Positions 24,702 through 33,322 of a stretch of DNA of 60,982 nucleotides are shown one piece after another. The notes beneath the pieces were generated by a model that did no database searches, had not been told where the DNA came from, and was given only the letters and a program-made list of their open reading frames with translations. Made by a program: the position numbers and the translations under genes. This DNA comes from Capnocytophaga sp. Lineage in GTDB: Bacteria > Bacteroidota > Bacteroidia > Flavobacteriales > Flavobacteriaceae. The DNA lies in assembly GCA_030530525.1 (NCBI GenBank), contig JAUMUT010000012.1, positions 1 through 60,982 of the forward strand, written 5' to 3'. Each line of letters starts with the position of its first letter. Position 1 is the first letter of the stretch.

Positions 24702-25472
24702 CTATTTTTTAGTTAAAAAATGTATCGTTTTCTCAAAAAATTCCGTAGGATTTTCCGCTTGTATCCAATGCCCTGAATGTACTTTTTCTATAATTGAATT
24801 TGGGAAATGCTTAAATATCAACTCTTTATCTTCCTCTTTTATATAAGAAGATTTTTCTCCGCTAAGGAAAAGTGTTTCTCCGTTAAAAATAGTTCCTTCT
24901 GGTAGAGCTTTGCCTATTTCTACCAAATTATTCCGTAAAACAGGTAAATTCATTCTAAAACCAAGTTGCCCTTCCTTTACCCAATATAAATTTTTTAACA
25001 AAAACTGACGAACTCCAGCATCTAAAATAAATTTTGAAATTTGTTTATCTACTTCGCCTCTTGTTTTTTGTTGGCTAAAATCTACTGACGATAATGAATC
25101 TATAATTACCTGATGATGAACAGGATAGTTTTTCGGAGAAATATCTACAATTACTATTTTTTCTGCCCGAGAAGGATTTTTCACAGCAAAAAGCATTGTG
25201 GTTTTCCCGCCCATAGAATGCCCTATGATAGAGGCTTTTTCTATGTTATGAAAATCCATATAACGCAGAAGGTCTGTTGCCATTATTTCGTATGAAAATT
25301 CGTCAGAATGAAAACTATGTCCGTGATTACGAGCATCTATGGTATGGACTTGGAAGCCTTTTTCGGCAAAACGCAAAGCCATTGTACGCCAGTTATCTGC
25401 CATTCCTAAAAATCCGTGAAGAATAAGTAACGGCTTCCCTTCTCCTACTATCTGAGAATGAAGTATTTGCAT
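24702..25472 (-). CDS. Alpha/beta-fold hydrolase (YbfF-like esterase)
   Basis: This 256-residue cytoplasmic hydrolase has the oxyanion-hole motif LLILHGFLGM near 15-24, DARNHGHS near 46-53, the nucleophile elbow GHSMGG with S86, and a C-terminal catalytic His in VHSGHWIQAENP. The pattern matches the YbfF family of small acyl-ester hydrolases. It is 18 bases after pdxJ and 4 bases before the holin-like gene. The substrate is unknown; its position in the operon gives no metabolic clue. Confidence 0.92.
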   Translation of the reverse strand: MQILHSQIVGEGKPLLILHGFLGMADNWRTMALRFAEKGFQVHTIDARNHGHSFHSDEFSYEIMATDLLRYMDFHNIEKASIIGHSMGGKTTMLFAVKNPSRAEKIVIVDISPKNYPVHHQVIIDSLSSVDFSQQKTRGEVDKQISKFILDAGVRQFLLKNLYWVKEGQLGFRMNLPVLRNNLVEIGKALPEGTIFNGETLFLSGEKSSYIKEEDKELIFKHFPNSIIEKVHSGHWIQAENPTEFFEKTIHFLTKK

Positions 25473-25490
25473 TTCATTTATAGTTTAAAA

Positions 25491-26204
25491 TTATTTTAAT
25501 CGGTAAAGATACATACTTACCACATTTTGAAGCCCTAAATAAAGAGCCTCACTGATAAGAGCGTGCCCGATAGAAACTTCCAACAAGTTAGGAATTTGTT
25601 CTTTAAAGAATTTTAGATTATCCAAACTCAAATCGTGCCCTGCATTTAGCCCTAAGCCTACTTTTTGGGCTTCCAAAGCGGCTTTTATATAAGGTTCTAT
25701 GCCGTTTTTGTTTCCTTTTAGGTATTCGGTAGCATAACTTTCGGTGTAAAGCTCCACTCGGTCTGTACCTGTTTTTGCGGCAGCTTCTACCATTTTTTCA
25801 ATAGGATCAACGAATAAAGAGGTACGAATACCATTTTTCTTAAATTCTGTAACAATTTCCGTAAGATATTCCTGATTTTTTATCGTATCCCAGCCTGCAT
25901 TGGACGTTATGGCATCATCTGCATCAGGCACAAGAGTTACCTGTGTAGGACGAATTTGTAACACCAAGTCTATAAATTTCGGGATTGGATTTCCTTCAAT
26001 ATTATACTCCGTAGTTACGATTTCTTTCAAATCCAAAGCGTCTTGGTAGCGAATATGTCGTTCATCTGGGCGTGGGTGAATGGTAATTCCTTCTGCTCCA
26101 AACTCTTGAATATCTTTGGCTACTTGCAAAAGATTTGGCACATTCCCACCACGAGAATTTCGTAAAGTAGCTATTTTATTTATATTTACACTTAATTTTG
26201 TCAT
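25491..26204 (-). CDS. pdxJ: Pyridoxine 5'-phosphate synthase
   Basis: This 237-residue TIM-barrel enzyme condenses 1-deoxyxylulose 5-phosphate with 1-amino-acetone 3-phosphate to form pyridoxine 5'-phosphate. It has the conserved N-terminus [17 protein letters not shown], then [22 protein letters not shown] and [14 protein letters not shown]. It is the first gene of a six-gene operon ending in apbE. Its promoter element is at 26230-26237. Confidence 0.97.
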   Translation of the reverse strand: MTKLSVNINKIATLRNSRGGNVPNLLQVAKDIQEFGAEGITIHPRPDERHIRYQDALDLKEIVTTEYNIEGNPIPKFIDLVLQIRPTQVTLVPDADDAITSNAGWDTIKNQEYLTEIVTEFKKNGIRTSLFVDPIEKMVEAAAKTGTDRVELYTESYATEYLKGNKNGIEPYIKAALEAQKVGLGLNAGHDLSLDNLKFFKEQIPNLLEVSIGHALISEALYLGLQNVVSMYLYRLK

Positions 26205-26229
26205 TTTTTTTCGTTTTTTAGATAGTATG

Positions 26230-26237
26230 CAAAGTTA
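26230..26237 (-). promoter_or_regulatory. -7 element for the pdxJ operon
   Basis: It reads TAACTTTG on the minus strand, 26 bases before the pdxJ ATG. Confidence 0.55.
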
Positions 26238-26277
26238 CAAATTTTAAATGGATTGATTTCTTAAAAATAAATAAAAA

Positions 26278-26298
26278 CCAATAGAAAAAATCTATTGG
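26278..26298 (-). terminator. Terminator after rsmD
   Basis: CCAATAGA pairs with TCTATTGG around a 5-base A loop, followed on the minus strand by a T-rich tail. Confidence 0.75.
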
Positions 26299-26305
26299 CT
26301 AAAAT

Positions 26306-26854
26306 TTATTCTTCTTCCAAGAAAGAAAAAAAGCTAAACATATTTCCTCCATATTTCCGGGACGATTCAAAATATTGATTTTCAGACAAATCTACTCTTG
26401 ACGAATGTTCCACCACTAATATTCCGTCTTCGGTAAGCAAATTTCTTTCAAAAACAATTTGAATTATTTTTTGGAAATCTTCCAAAGGAATTTCATACGG
26501 AGGATCGGCAAAAATAAAATCATATGTACGTGTGGTTTTCTGTAAAAAATCAAACACGTCCGATTTTATCACTTGCAAAGGATAAGCTAACTCATTGGCT
26601 GTCTTTTGGATAAAACGAACACAACCCGCGTGCGCATCTACCGAAGTAATATCCGTACAACCACGACTTGCAAACTCATAACTTATGTTGCCCGTTCCTG
26701 AAAACAAATCCAACACCGATATTTCTTCAAAATAAAAATAATTATTAATAATATTAAAGAGTGCTTCTTTTGCAAAATCCGTAGTTGGGCGAACAGGCAA
26801 AGAAGCAGGAGCAACGAGCCTTTTCCCTTTATTTTTCCCTAAAATAATTCGCAT
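26306..26854 (-). CDS. rsmD: 16S rRNA (guanine(966)-N(2))-methyltransferase
   Basis: This 182-residue SAM-dependent methyltransferase modifies G966 of 16S rRNA on the 30S subunit. The N-terminus MRIILGKNKGKRL is followed by VRPTTDFAKEALFNII. The SAM-binding motif I is DLFSGTGNISYE near 49-60, and the catalytic DPPYE near 116 marks an N2-guanine methyltransferase. It lies 30 bases after the DUF3822 gene and is the last gene of that operon, with a terminator just downstream. Confidence 0.96.
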   Translation of the reverse strand: MRIILGKNKGKRLVAPASLPVRPTTDFAKEALFNIINNYFYFEEISVLDLFSGTGNISYEFASRGCTDITSVDAHAGCVRFIQKTANELAYPLQVIKSDVFDFLQKTTRTYDFIFADPPYEIPLEDFQKIIQIVFERNLLTEDGILVVEHSSRVDLSENQYFESSRKYGGNMFSFFSFLEEE

Positions 26855-26884
26855 TTTTGTAGTATTAATTGATTTATTTATTCT

Positions 26885-27718
26885 TTAAAAAGAATGGGTT
26901 AGCACAAAATTTTGCCTTGCCAAAGTAGTATCCATATTTTGGCAAAATGGATTATTTTTTTGTGGCGGAAGAAAATAAATAAATCGTATATAATTGTAAA
27001 TCAGTAAATATTTTTCTGAATTTCGGATAATATCTCCTAAGAGATACATAGGAATTTCTTCCGTATCCACATCCAATTGTTCCAACGAATACAGCAAATA
27101 ATAAAGCATATCCATTTCTGCTTCAAACGCAAACCGATTGAAAAACACCATTTTACCTTCTTTAAAAACAATCAAATGAAATGCCATTTTCTCAAAATGC
27201 CCATAAATAGCATCTTTCCGCAGTGGGTTATGCATTAATATTATCCGAAGAAGAGAAGTTGTAAAATGCTCATACTCAAATATTCCGTACGTTTCACGCA
27301 ATACTTTATTTATAGATGAATTAGGAATATAAACATTCATTGCATTAACTGCACTTACTTCATCGTGGCTAATAATTTCGTTTTTATATTCTTTAATATT
27401 AAATTTCAGATATTGAGATAGGTGGCTTGTAGCAAAAAGAGGTTTTGGCACAAAAGCAAAATGCTCATTATTATGCAATACTTTTATTGTATCAAAATCC
27501 TGACACAGAGCACGTTCGGTAACAAGAAAATCTCTTAATTCTGCTTCTAAAACCGAAAAAGGCGAAGTAGGATTGATTGGTAAATTATAGATAGACTCTA
27601 TACAATTGAGCGCTGGGTTGAATATACAAAAAGAAAGCCCACTCAAATTGAGTTGAATGGACATTCTTTTAAAATTGATATCTAATGTATTTTTATTTTT
27701 TGTCTCTGCTGATATCAT
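26885..27718 (-). CDS. DUF3822 family protein
   Basis: This 277-residue soluble protein belongs to a Bacteroidota family commonly found beside rsmD. It has no signal peptide. Recognisable parts are MSIQLNLSGLSFCIFNP near the start, FAFVPKPLF, and a domain in the second half that starts FEKMAFHLIVFKEGKMVFFN and continues to DMLYYLLYSLEQLD. The alternating pattern resembles actin-like/PilM ATPase folds, but I cannot prove this. The start at 27718 (MISAETKNKN) leaves a 26-base overlap with the upstream stop at 27693; starts further upstream would overlap more. Translational coupling suggests a shared function with the pseudopilin-like protein. Confidence 0.82.
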   Translation of the reverse strand: MISAETKNKNTLDINFKRMSIQLNLSGLSFCIFNPALNCIESIYNLPINPTSPFSVLEAELRDFLVTERALCQDFDTIKVLHNNEHFAFVPKPLFATSHLSQYLKFNIKEYKNEIISHDEVSAVNAMNVYIPNSSINKVLRETYGIFEYEHFTTSLLRIILMHNPLRKDAIYGHFEKMAFHLIVFKEGKMVFFNRFAFEAEMDMLYYLLYSLEQLDVDTEEIPMYLLGDIIRNSEKYLLIYNYIRFIYFLPPQKNNPFCQNMDTTLARQNFVLTHSF

Positions 27719-28346
27719 AAGAAGTTGGCCAGTTACCATTATTTGAAACCTCTTGAAGAGAACCAACCAAAATATATTCCCCTTTTACATCATTTACTCC
27801 TTTTTTCTTGATTTCTTTTGCTATTTCGTCTGTATCAAGACCATCAAGAACAAGAGATTTGTGTACTTTTATTTCATAAACAGGTGATTTGAAGTTGTTT
27901 TTCTCTATCACACCAGTTGCTAATTCAAATTTTGTCCCTTCTTTTGCAAAAGGCACTTGCGCAAGAGTTTTGTATCTATCTGAATTTTTAAACAAAGAAT
28001 CTTTTACAGATACTTTCCCTAAGGTATCAATAACGACACTTTGTTTTAAAACATCAATTTTATAATGTTTATCAAACTCTGTCCAGCTTGTATCTCGCTG
28101 AGTAGTAATGGTATAAGATCCATTCTCAATGAAGTTTATCAACTCATCAAAATTGGAAGTATAATTTTTATTCACAAGAAAATAAGCCTCTTCGGCATTA
28201 CGAATGTCTTTCAATTTAGCAATTACTTGTGAAAAACGTTTTTGTTTTTCTTCTTCAAACTCAATAGGACCTACGATAGAACGATAAATCCACCAAAAAC
28301 CTAATAAACTGATTACCAACAATACAACTTGTGCTATTTTTCTCAT
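27693..28346 (-). CDS. Membrane-anchored protein, pseudopilin-like N-terminus
   Basis: This 217-residue protein has one N-terminal membrane helix (about 4-24) and a long extracytoplasmic part. After the helix comes an amphipathic stretch FSQVIAKLKDIRNAEEAYF ending in NYTSNFDELINFI, which resembles the region after the hydrophobic helix of type II/IV pseudopilins. No prepilin peptidase cleavage site is visible. It is conserved in flavobacteria next to DUF3822. It is the first gene of a three-gene operon with DUF3822 and rsmD and has a -7 element at 28393-28400. Function unknown. Confidence 0.75.
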   Translation of the reverse strand: MRKIAQVVLLVISLLGFWWIYRSIVGPIEFEEEKQKRFSQVIAKLKDIRNAEEAYFLVNKNYTSNFDELINFIENGSYTITTQRDTSWTEFDKHYKIDVLKQSVVIDTLGKVSVKDSLFKNSDRYKTLAQVPFAKEGTKFELATGVIEKNNFKSPVYEIKVHKSLVLDGLDTDEIAKEIKKKGVNDVKGEYILVGSLQEVSNNGNWPTSYDISRDKK

Positions 28347-28392
28347 TATGTAATAATTTTTTAATATTATTTTTTAATAATTCTTTATTATG

Positions 28393-28400
28393 CAAAAATA
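28393..28400 (-). promoter_or_regulatory. -7 element for the pseudopilin-like operon
   Basis: It reads TATTTTTG on the minus strand, 47 bases before the ATG at 28346. Confidence 0.55.
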
Positions 28401-28445
28401 CAATTATTTTTTTAATTAAAAACTTTTTTTGTCAAAAAAAATCAA

Positions 28446-28453
28446 TACTTTTG
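28446..28453 (+). promoter_or_regulatory. -7 element for the RecD-like helicase
   Basis: TACTTTTG fits TAnnTTTG, 17 bases before the ATG at 28470. Confidence 0.6.
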
Positions 28454-28469
28454 AAAATAATTTTTAACT

Positions 28470-29918
28470 ATGTTAGAAAACGCTTTTTTTCAAGCCCTCG
28501 TACAGACATTTCCGCATACTCCAACAGCATCGCAAAGTGCTGTTTTACAATTACTTTCCGAATTTTTAACCAATGGGAAAAGGGACGAAAAATTGTTCCT
28601 CCTAAAAGGTTTTGCAGGGACAGGAAAGACAACAATTATCGCCTCTTTGGTCGCTGTTTTGGAACGAACAAAAGTAAAAACGATACTTTTAGCCCCTACT
28701 GGGCGTGCTACCAAAGTAATTTCAGAATATGCCAAACGCAAAGCATATACCATTCATAAGCATATTTATTATCCTAAAACGGAAATAGGTGGCGTGCGTT
28801 TCACCTTAAAAAATAATAAAGAAGTAAATGCCTTATACATTGTAGATGAGGCTTCTATGATTTCAGATAAAGTTTCGTTTGGGGAAAATTCTCTCCTTTA
28901 TGATTTAATTAATTTTGTATATTCAGGAGTAAATTGCAAACTTATTTTGATAGGCGACACCGCTCAGCTTCCACCTGTACATACGGAAATAAGCCCTGCG
29001 CTGGATTATAACGTACTTTCGGCATATTATCATAAAGAAGTTAGCCAAACAGAGCTTACCGAAGTGGTTCGACAACGAAAAAGTTCAGGAATATTGTTCA
29101 ATGCAACAAAAATTCGGCAAAAAATAAAGAAATTTGATAGTATTTTTCAATTAAAATTAGGAAAATACACTGATTTTATCTATTTAACGGATAAAAATGA
29201 GGTACAAGAAGCCTTAGTAGATGCTTATTCAGATTATGGAACGGAAGAAACTACTTTTATTGTTCGTTCTAACAAACGAGCGGTGCAATATAACCAACAA
29301 ATTCGGAAAATTGTGATGGATTATGAAGATAGAATTTGTGTAGGCGATTTGTTAATGGTAGTAAAAAATAATTATTTTTGGTTAGATGAAAAATCCGAAG
29401 CAGGATTTATAGCCAATGGCGACACGGTAGAAATATTAGAAATTTATCGTTATGAAAATTTGTATGGGTTTGATTTTGCGGAAGTTAGCTTACAAATGAT
29501 AGATTATCCTTCTCAAGAACCTTTTGATGCTTTTATCATTTTAGATTCCTTAGAAACAGATTCGCCTGCCCTTACCAACGAGCAAAATAAAGCGTTATAT
29601 GAAGCTATTATAAGAGAATATAACGAACAAAGAGGGCAAATAAAACCTTTAAATATTAAAGAAAATCCATATTTTAATGCCTTACAAGTGAAATATTCAT
29701 ATGCCGTTACTTGCCACAAAAGCCAAGGTGGGCAGTGGGATATTGTTTTTGTAGAAAAACCTTTTTTACCTGATAATCAAATAAGTATAGCTTATCTTCG
29801 TTGGCTTTATACGGCTATTACTCGTGCCAAAGAAATGGTATATTTGATAAACTTCCCCAAGGCGGATTTTATTGATTTCCCTCCTGAGGAAGAAGAGAAA
29901 AAGAGAAGAAAAAGATAA
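28470..29918 (+). CDS. RecD-like superfamily 1 DNA helicase
   Basis: This 482-residue ATP-dependent helicase of the UvrD/RecD superfamily has Walker A GFAGTGKTT at 47-55, motif Ia LLAPTGRATKVIS, Walker B VDEASMIS, motif III ILIGDTAQLPPV, motif IV IVRSNKRAV, and the C-terminal VTCHKSQGGQWD followed by YTAITRAKEMVYLIN. The set is complete. It lacks the N-terminal region of true RecD and has no RecB or RecC neighbour, so it is a stand-alone RecD2/Pif1-like enzyme of DNA repair or replication. Its stop codon lies inside the stem of the downstream terminator. Confidence 0.93.
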   Translation: MLENAFFQALVQTFPHTPTASQSAVLQLLSEFLTNGKRDEKLFLLKGFAGTGKTTIIASLVAVLERTKVKTILLAPTGRATKVISEYAKRKAYTIHKHIYYPKTEIGGVRFTLKNNKEVNALYIVDEASMISDKVSFGENSLLYDLINFVYSGVNCKLILIGDTAQLPPVHTEISPALDYNVLSAYYHKEVSQTELTEVVRQRKSSGILFNATKIRQKIKKFDSIFQLKLGKYTDFIYLTDKNEVQEALVDAYSDYGTEETTFIVRSNKRAVQYNQQIRKIVMDYEDRICVGDLLMVVKNNYFWLDEKSEAGFIANGDTVEILEIYRYENLYGFDFAEVSLQMIDYPSQEPFDAFIILDSLETDSPALTNEQNKALYEAIIREYNEQRGQIKPLNIKENPYFNALQVKYSYAVTCHKSQGGQWDIVFVEKPFLPDNQISIAYLRWLYTAITRAKEMVYLINFPKADFIDFPPEEEEKKRRKR

Positions 29919-29942
29919 GCTACCAAAAAAGTAGCTTATCTT
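29912..29942. terminator. Bidirectional terminator overlapping the helicase stop codon
   Basis: AAGATAAGCTAC pairs perfectly with GTAGCTTATCTT around a 7-base loop. The helicase TAA at 29916-29918 is in the left arm. Confidence 0.8.
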
Positions 29943-29949
29943 AAAATTA

Positions 29950-30873
29950 TTAATCGTTAATATGAGGAATCACCTCTTTTCCTATTTCTTCAATAACTTC
30001 ATCTAATGGGCGCGAACAGAATTTGGCAATAAAAATTCCGTGATTTACCCCCATATATTGAAGCGTTTGCAGTAAATCTATGAAATAATTTCGGCCTAAA
30101 CGGAAGCCTAAATCTAACGGAATAGGCTCTGCGTTGGGGTCTTCTAACAAGTCAATATATAAAGGCTGTATATAAGGCTTTCGTGGTTGGTGTAGCCTAT
30201 CGAGAATATCTTTCCAATTTTGGATAATATTTTTGGTATAAGAAAATTCTCTTGGGTAATAAATCCAACCATCTCCATTAATAGCTATCCAATCCAAATT
30301 AATTCCTCCTGCGTGCCCTGTGATGTACATCGGGATATTTCCTCTATTGGGTTTTGGGATAATATTAGCCTCTCCGTTCAATGCTCCAAAACTAGATTCA
30401 TAATGAGGAAAATCAGTTCGCCAAAACTCACGAATATTTTCCATTTGCCTCATAAAATCTACGCTTCTGGACTCATAAGGTTTTGCAAAAGCAGGATACT
30501 CTAAGGCTCTATCGCCTGATGCTACTCCCAAATGCAATCGGTTAGGGAAAAGAACATCTAAACTTGCTGCGGCTTTGGCAAAATGTATTGGGTGGCGCAA
30601 AGGTAATACCATACTTGCCGCTCCTATCTTTATTGTATTAGTCAAAGAAGCGATATGAGACATATATATCCAAGGGTCAAATATTTGCCCTACATCTCGG
30701 AAATTAGGGTCGTGAAGCGGAACATCTCTTACCCAAAGCGTATGAAATCCGTTTTCTTCGGCTTTTTGGGCTAATCGAATTTGAGTATCTCTATCCATTT
30801 TTGGGATAGCTCCTTCGTATGCTTCAATAGGAAATAGTATTCCTAAACTAAGTTTGTTGGTTTCTATTAGCAT
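29950..30873 (-). CDS. LLM class flavin-dependent oxidoreductase
   Basis: This 307-residue protein is a luciferase-like TIM-barrel monooxygenase-family member that uses FMN or F420-type flavin; FMN is more likely here. Family features are QIRLAQKAEENGFHTLWVRD near the start, SLTNTIKIGAASMVLPLRHP and LDVLFPNRLHLGVASGDR, followed by the flavin-contact PMYITGHAGG. It lies 47 bases after the nucleoside transporter and might be co-transcribed with it. The substrate is unknown. Length is slightly short for the family but complete. Confidence 0.9.
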   Translation of the reverse strand: MLIETNKLSLGILFPIEAYEGAIPKMDRDTQIRLAQKAEENGFHTLWVRDVPLHDPNFRDVGQIFDPWIYMSHIASLTNTIKIGAASMVLPLRHPIHFAKAAASLDVLFPNRLHLGVASGDRALEYPAFAKPYESRSVDFMRQMENIREFWRTDFPHYESSFGALNGEANIIPKPNRGNIPMYITGHAGGINLDWIAINGDGWIYYPREFSYTKNIIQNWKDILDRLHQPRKPYIQPLYIDLLEDPNAEPIPLDLGFRLGRNYFIDLLQTLQYMGVNHGIFIAKFCSRPLDEVIEEIGKEVIPHIND

Positions 30874-30920
30874 TTTGAGTTATTTTATTTAGCTAAAAAA
30901 CTAAAAGTCATATTATAAAA

Positions 30921-32582
30921 TTATCCAATAAGCATTCCTGCTATGGTTGCGGACATTAAAGACGCTAATGTACCTCCTAAAACTGCTTTCAAGCCAAACT
31001 CAGAAAGGGTTTTACGTTGAGAAGGAGCAAGAGAGCCTATACCGCCTATTTGTATCCCGATGGAAGCAAAATTGGCAAATCCGCATAACATATAAGTTGC
31101 TATAATTACTGATTTTTCATAAATTAAATGAGTTGGGCTTGTAGGGTCCTTCAGGGTTACTAATTCTTTATAACCAATAAACTCTGAAGCGGCTAACTTC
31201 ACCCCAAGTAACTGCCCCATTAGCATCATATCTTCTTTGGCTACACCAATGAGCCACATTATAGGAGCAAAAAGAGTCCCTAATATCATTTCCAAAGAAA
31301 ATTTTTGATAAGGCATTGAGCTTTCGCTAATTACGTTATTAAGATGAGTAACATCGCCTATCCAACCTAAGAAATAATTAACCATTGCAATAAGTGCCAC
31401 AAATACCAAAAGCATTGCCCCTACATTGGCAGCCAATTTAAGCCCTTCGGCAGTACCAATACTAATTACATCTAAGACATTGCTTCCGTTTTTCTCTTCT
31501 TTGGCACTATAATCGGTATGTATTTCTTCATCTTGTGGATATAATATTTTAGAAATCACCACCGCACCAGGAGCTGCCATTACGGAAGCTGCAAGTAAGT
31601 GTTTTGCAAATTCCAAACGAAGCGCAGGGTCTTCCCCTCCCAAAAAACTAACGTAAGAAGCTAACACTCCACCAGCTACGGTAGCCATCCCTCCTACCAT
31701 TACCAATAATATTTCACTTTTGGTCATTTTAGGAAGGAAAGATTTTATCATTAAAGGGGCTTCGGTTTGTCCTAAGAAAATATTTCCTGTTACGGATAAA
31801 CTTTCTGCTCCTGATATTCCTAAAAATTTGGTAAGCACCCAAGCCATTCCTCTTGTAATAGCCTGAATAATACCATAATAAAACAAAATAGAGGTTAATG
31901 CCGAAAAGAAAATAATAGTTGGTAATATTTGGAAAACAAAAATATATCCTATGGAGGTGGTATCCATCAAACTACCAAAAAGAAAATCACTGCCTGCACG
32001 AGTAAAATCTAATACTAAAAGGAAAAAACCTCCTGCTTTCTCAAAAATCCAACGAACCCATTCTACTTTTAACACTCCAATAGCTAAAATCAACTGAAAA
32101 GAAAGCCCTACACCTACGGTTCGCCAATTAATCGCTTTACGGTTATGGCTAAAAATATAAGCTATAATAAGCAAACATAACATTCCGAACGCTCCACGAA
32201 GAATACTTTCTGCTGTTATCCCATTACTTTTAATTAATTGATTTTCAGGATTTTGTTTCACAATATCTTTTTCAGGAAAATTGGTTTCTGTAATTCCTAA
32301 AAAATCTTTCCCTTTGATGGAAAACGTAGCAGAAGTTCTATCCAAACCATAAAAAGGCACAGAAACTGCTTCTTTCTGCCCTTTTGCCAGAAGCAATACG
32401 TTGTTTTTTTCAATCGTATAGGTTCCGCTTTCAGATATAGAATCAATTTTCAAGGAATAATTCCCGTTGTTCAAATCTAAAAAGAAATTTTGTCCAAAAT
32501 TCCATTTTCTTTCTATGCTTTGAGAAAACGAAAAAAGACTAACTAATAGAGCCAAAAATAAAGCTAACTTTCTAATATTCAT
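30921..32582 (-). CDS. Concentrative nucleoside transporter (NupC type) with exported N-terminal domain
   Basis: This 553-residue protein takes up nucleosides with H+ or Na+. The CNT core starts at about residue 125 (ESILRGAFGMLCLLIIAYIF) and contains AGSDFLFGSL, GNIFLGQTEAPL with the conserved QTEAP, and a C-terminal GFANFASIGIQIGGIG, all signature CNT segments. Before it lies a signal peptide (MNIRKLALFLALLVSLFSFSQ) and a small beta-rich domain (about 22-105: WNFGQNFFLDLNNGNYSL, ending SIKGKDFLGITE) absent from E. coli NupC. It begins 2 bases after the bifunctional nuclease gene and is co-transcribed with it. Confidence 0.94.
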   Translation of the reverse strand: MNIRKLALFLALLVSLFSFSQSIERKWNFGQNFFLDLNNGNYSLKIDSISESGTYTIEKNNVLLLAKGQKEAVSVPFYGLDRTSATFSIKGKDFLGITETNFPEKDIVKQNPENQLIKSNGITAESILRGAFGMLCLLIIAYIFSHNRKAINWRTVGVGLSFQLILAIGVLKVEWVRWIFEKAGGFFLLVLDFTRAGSDFLFGSLMDTTSIGYIFVFQILPTIIFFSALTSILFYYGIIQAITRGMAWVLTKFLGISGAESLSVTGNIFLGQTEAPLMIKSFLPKMTKSEILLVMVGGMATVAGGVLASYVSFLGGEDPALRLEFAKHLLAASVMAAPGAVVISKILYPQDEEIHTDYSAKEEKNGSNVLDVISIGTAEGLKLAANVGAMLLVFVALIAMVNYFLGWIGDVTHLNNVISESSMPYQKFSLEMILGTLFAPIMWLIGVAKEDMMLMGQLLGVKLAASEFIGYKELVTLKDPTSPTHLIYEKSVIIATYMLCGFANFASIGIQIGGIGSLAPSQRKTLSEFGLKAVLGGTLASLMSATIAGMLIG

Positions 32583-32584
32583 TG

Positions 32585-33163
32585 TTATATAGTTTTTCTT
32601 CTTGTTATTTCATTATGTATTTGTGCGGCAAGTTCATAGTTTTCATTTTCAATAGCATCTTGCATTAAACTATCCAATTCACTGGTAAGATAACTTTTTA
32701 GGTTTCCTATATTATCTTTTTTTTCTGTATCTTTTTGTGGTGAATTTTCTTCTAAAATATTAGTTGTTCCAAAACTTTTTAACAGAGTTTCTTCTATATA
32801 AATAGGAGCATTAGTTTGGTATGCCATAGCCACCGCATCACCTACTCTGGCAGGAAATCGGAATTCTTTTTCTTCTTTTATACAAACCAAATGTGTATGA
32901 AAAACACCTTCTGCAAATTTAAAAATTATAACATCTTTTAAATGAACATCTAATAAATCTAAAAAATTTTTAAACAATTCGTGCGTAAAAGGAAGAGCCG
33001 AAACTGCATTTTTTTCTAATACTTTTTTAACAGAAAAAGCCTCTAATGCGTTGATAACCAATGGCAATTGCTTATTCCCGTTGGTTTCTTTAAGAAGAAG
33101 CAAATACGTATCTGAATTACCCCCGTAAGAAATGCCTTTTACATATAATTGTATTAAATTCAT
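32585..33163 (-). CDS. Bifunctional nuclease (DUF151) family protein with UVR motif
   Basis: This 192-residue protein has an N-terminal BFN/DUF151 domain (about 3-125), including VKGISYGGNSDTYLLLL, LPLVINALEAFSVKKVLE and RFPARVGDAVAMAYQTNAPIY. A linker leads to a C-terminal UvrB/UvrC helix-turn-helix (LDSLMQDAIENENYELAAQI). BFN proteins have been reported as DNase/RNases in plants and bacteria; the UVR motif mediates protein contacts in UvrB and UvrC. The pairing is typical of Bacteroidota. It is the first gene of a transcript with the nucleoside transporter, with a promoter at 33183-33190. Confidence 0.93.
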   Translation of the reverse strand: MNLIQLYVKGISYGGNSDTYLLLLKETNGNKQLPLVINALEAFSVKKVLEKNAVSALPFTHELFKNFLDLLDVHLKDVIIFKFAEGVFHTHLVCIKEEKEFRFPARVGDAVAMAYQTNAPIYIEETLLKSFGTTNILEENSPQKDTEKKDNIGNLKSYLTSELDSLMQDAIENENYELAAQIHNEITRRKTI

Positions 33164-33182
33164 AAAGTAAAAAATAGAGTGC

Positions 33183-33190
33183 CAAAGTTA
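33183..33190 (-). promoter_or_regulatory. -7 element for the BFN-nucleoside transporter operon
   Basis: It reads TAACTTTG on the minus strand, 20 bases before the ATG at 33163. Confidence 0.55.
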
Positions 33191-33287
33191 CTTATTTTTT
33201 TGGAATTTTCAATAAAAATCATTCTTAATTCATCTTAATAAAATGTAAAAATAATTCTATTTTTTTATAGAATATTTTTCTAAAAAG

Positions 33288-33316
33288 AAAACCACTGCAT
33301 AGACAACAGTGGTTTT
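33288..33316 (-). terminator. Terminator after the Mrp ATPase gene
   Basis: AAAACCACTG pairs perfectly with CAGTGGTTTT around a 9-base loop, 7 bases past the stop. Confidence 0.8.
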
Positions 33317-33322
33317 AAGACG

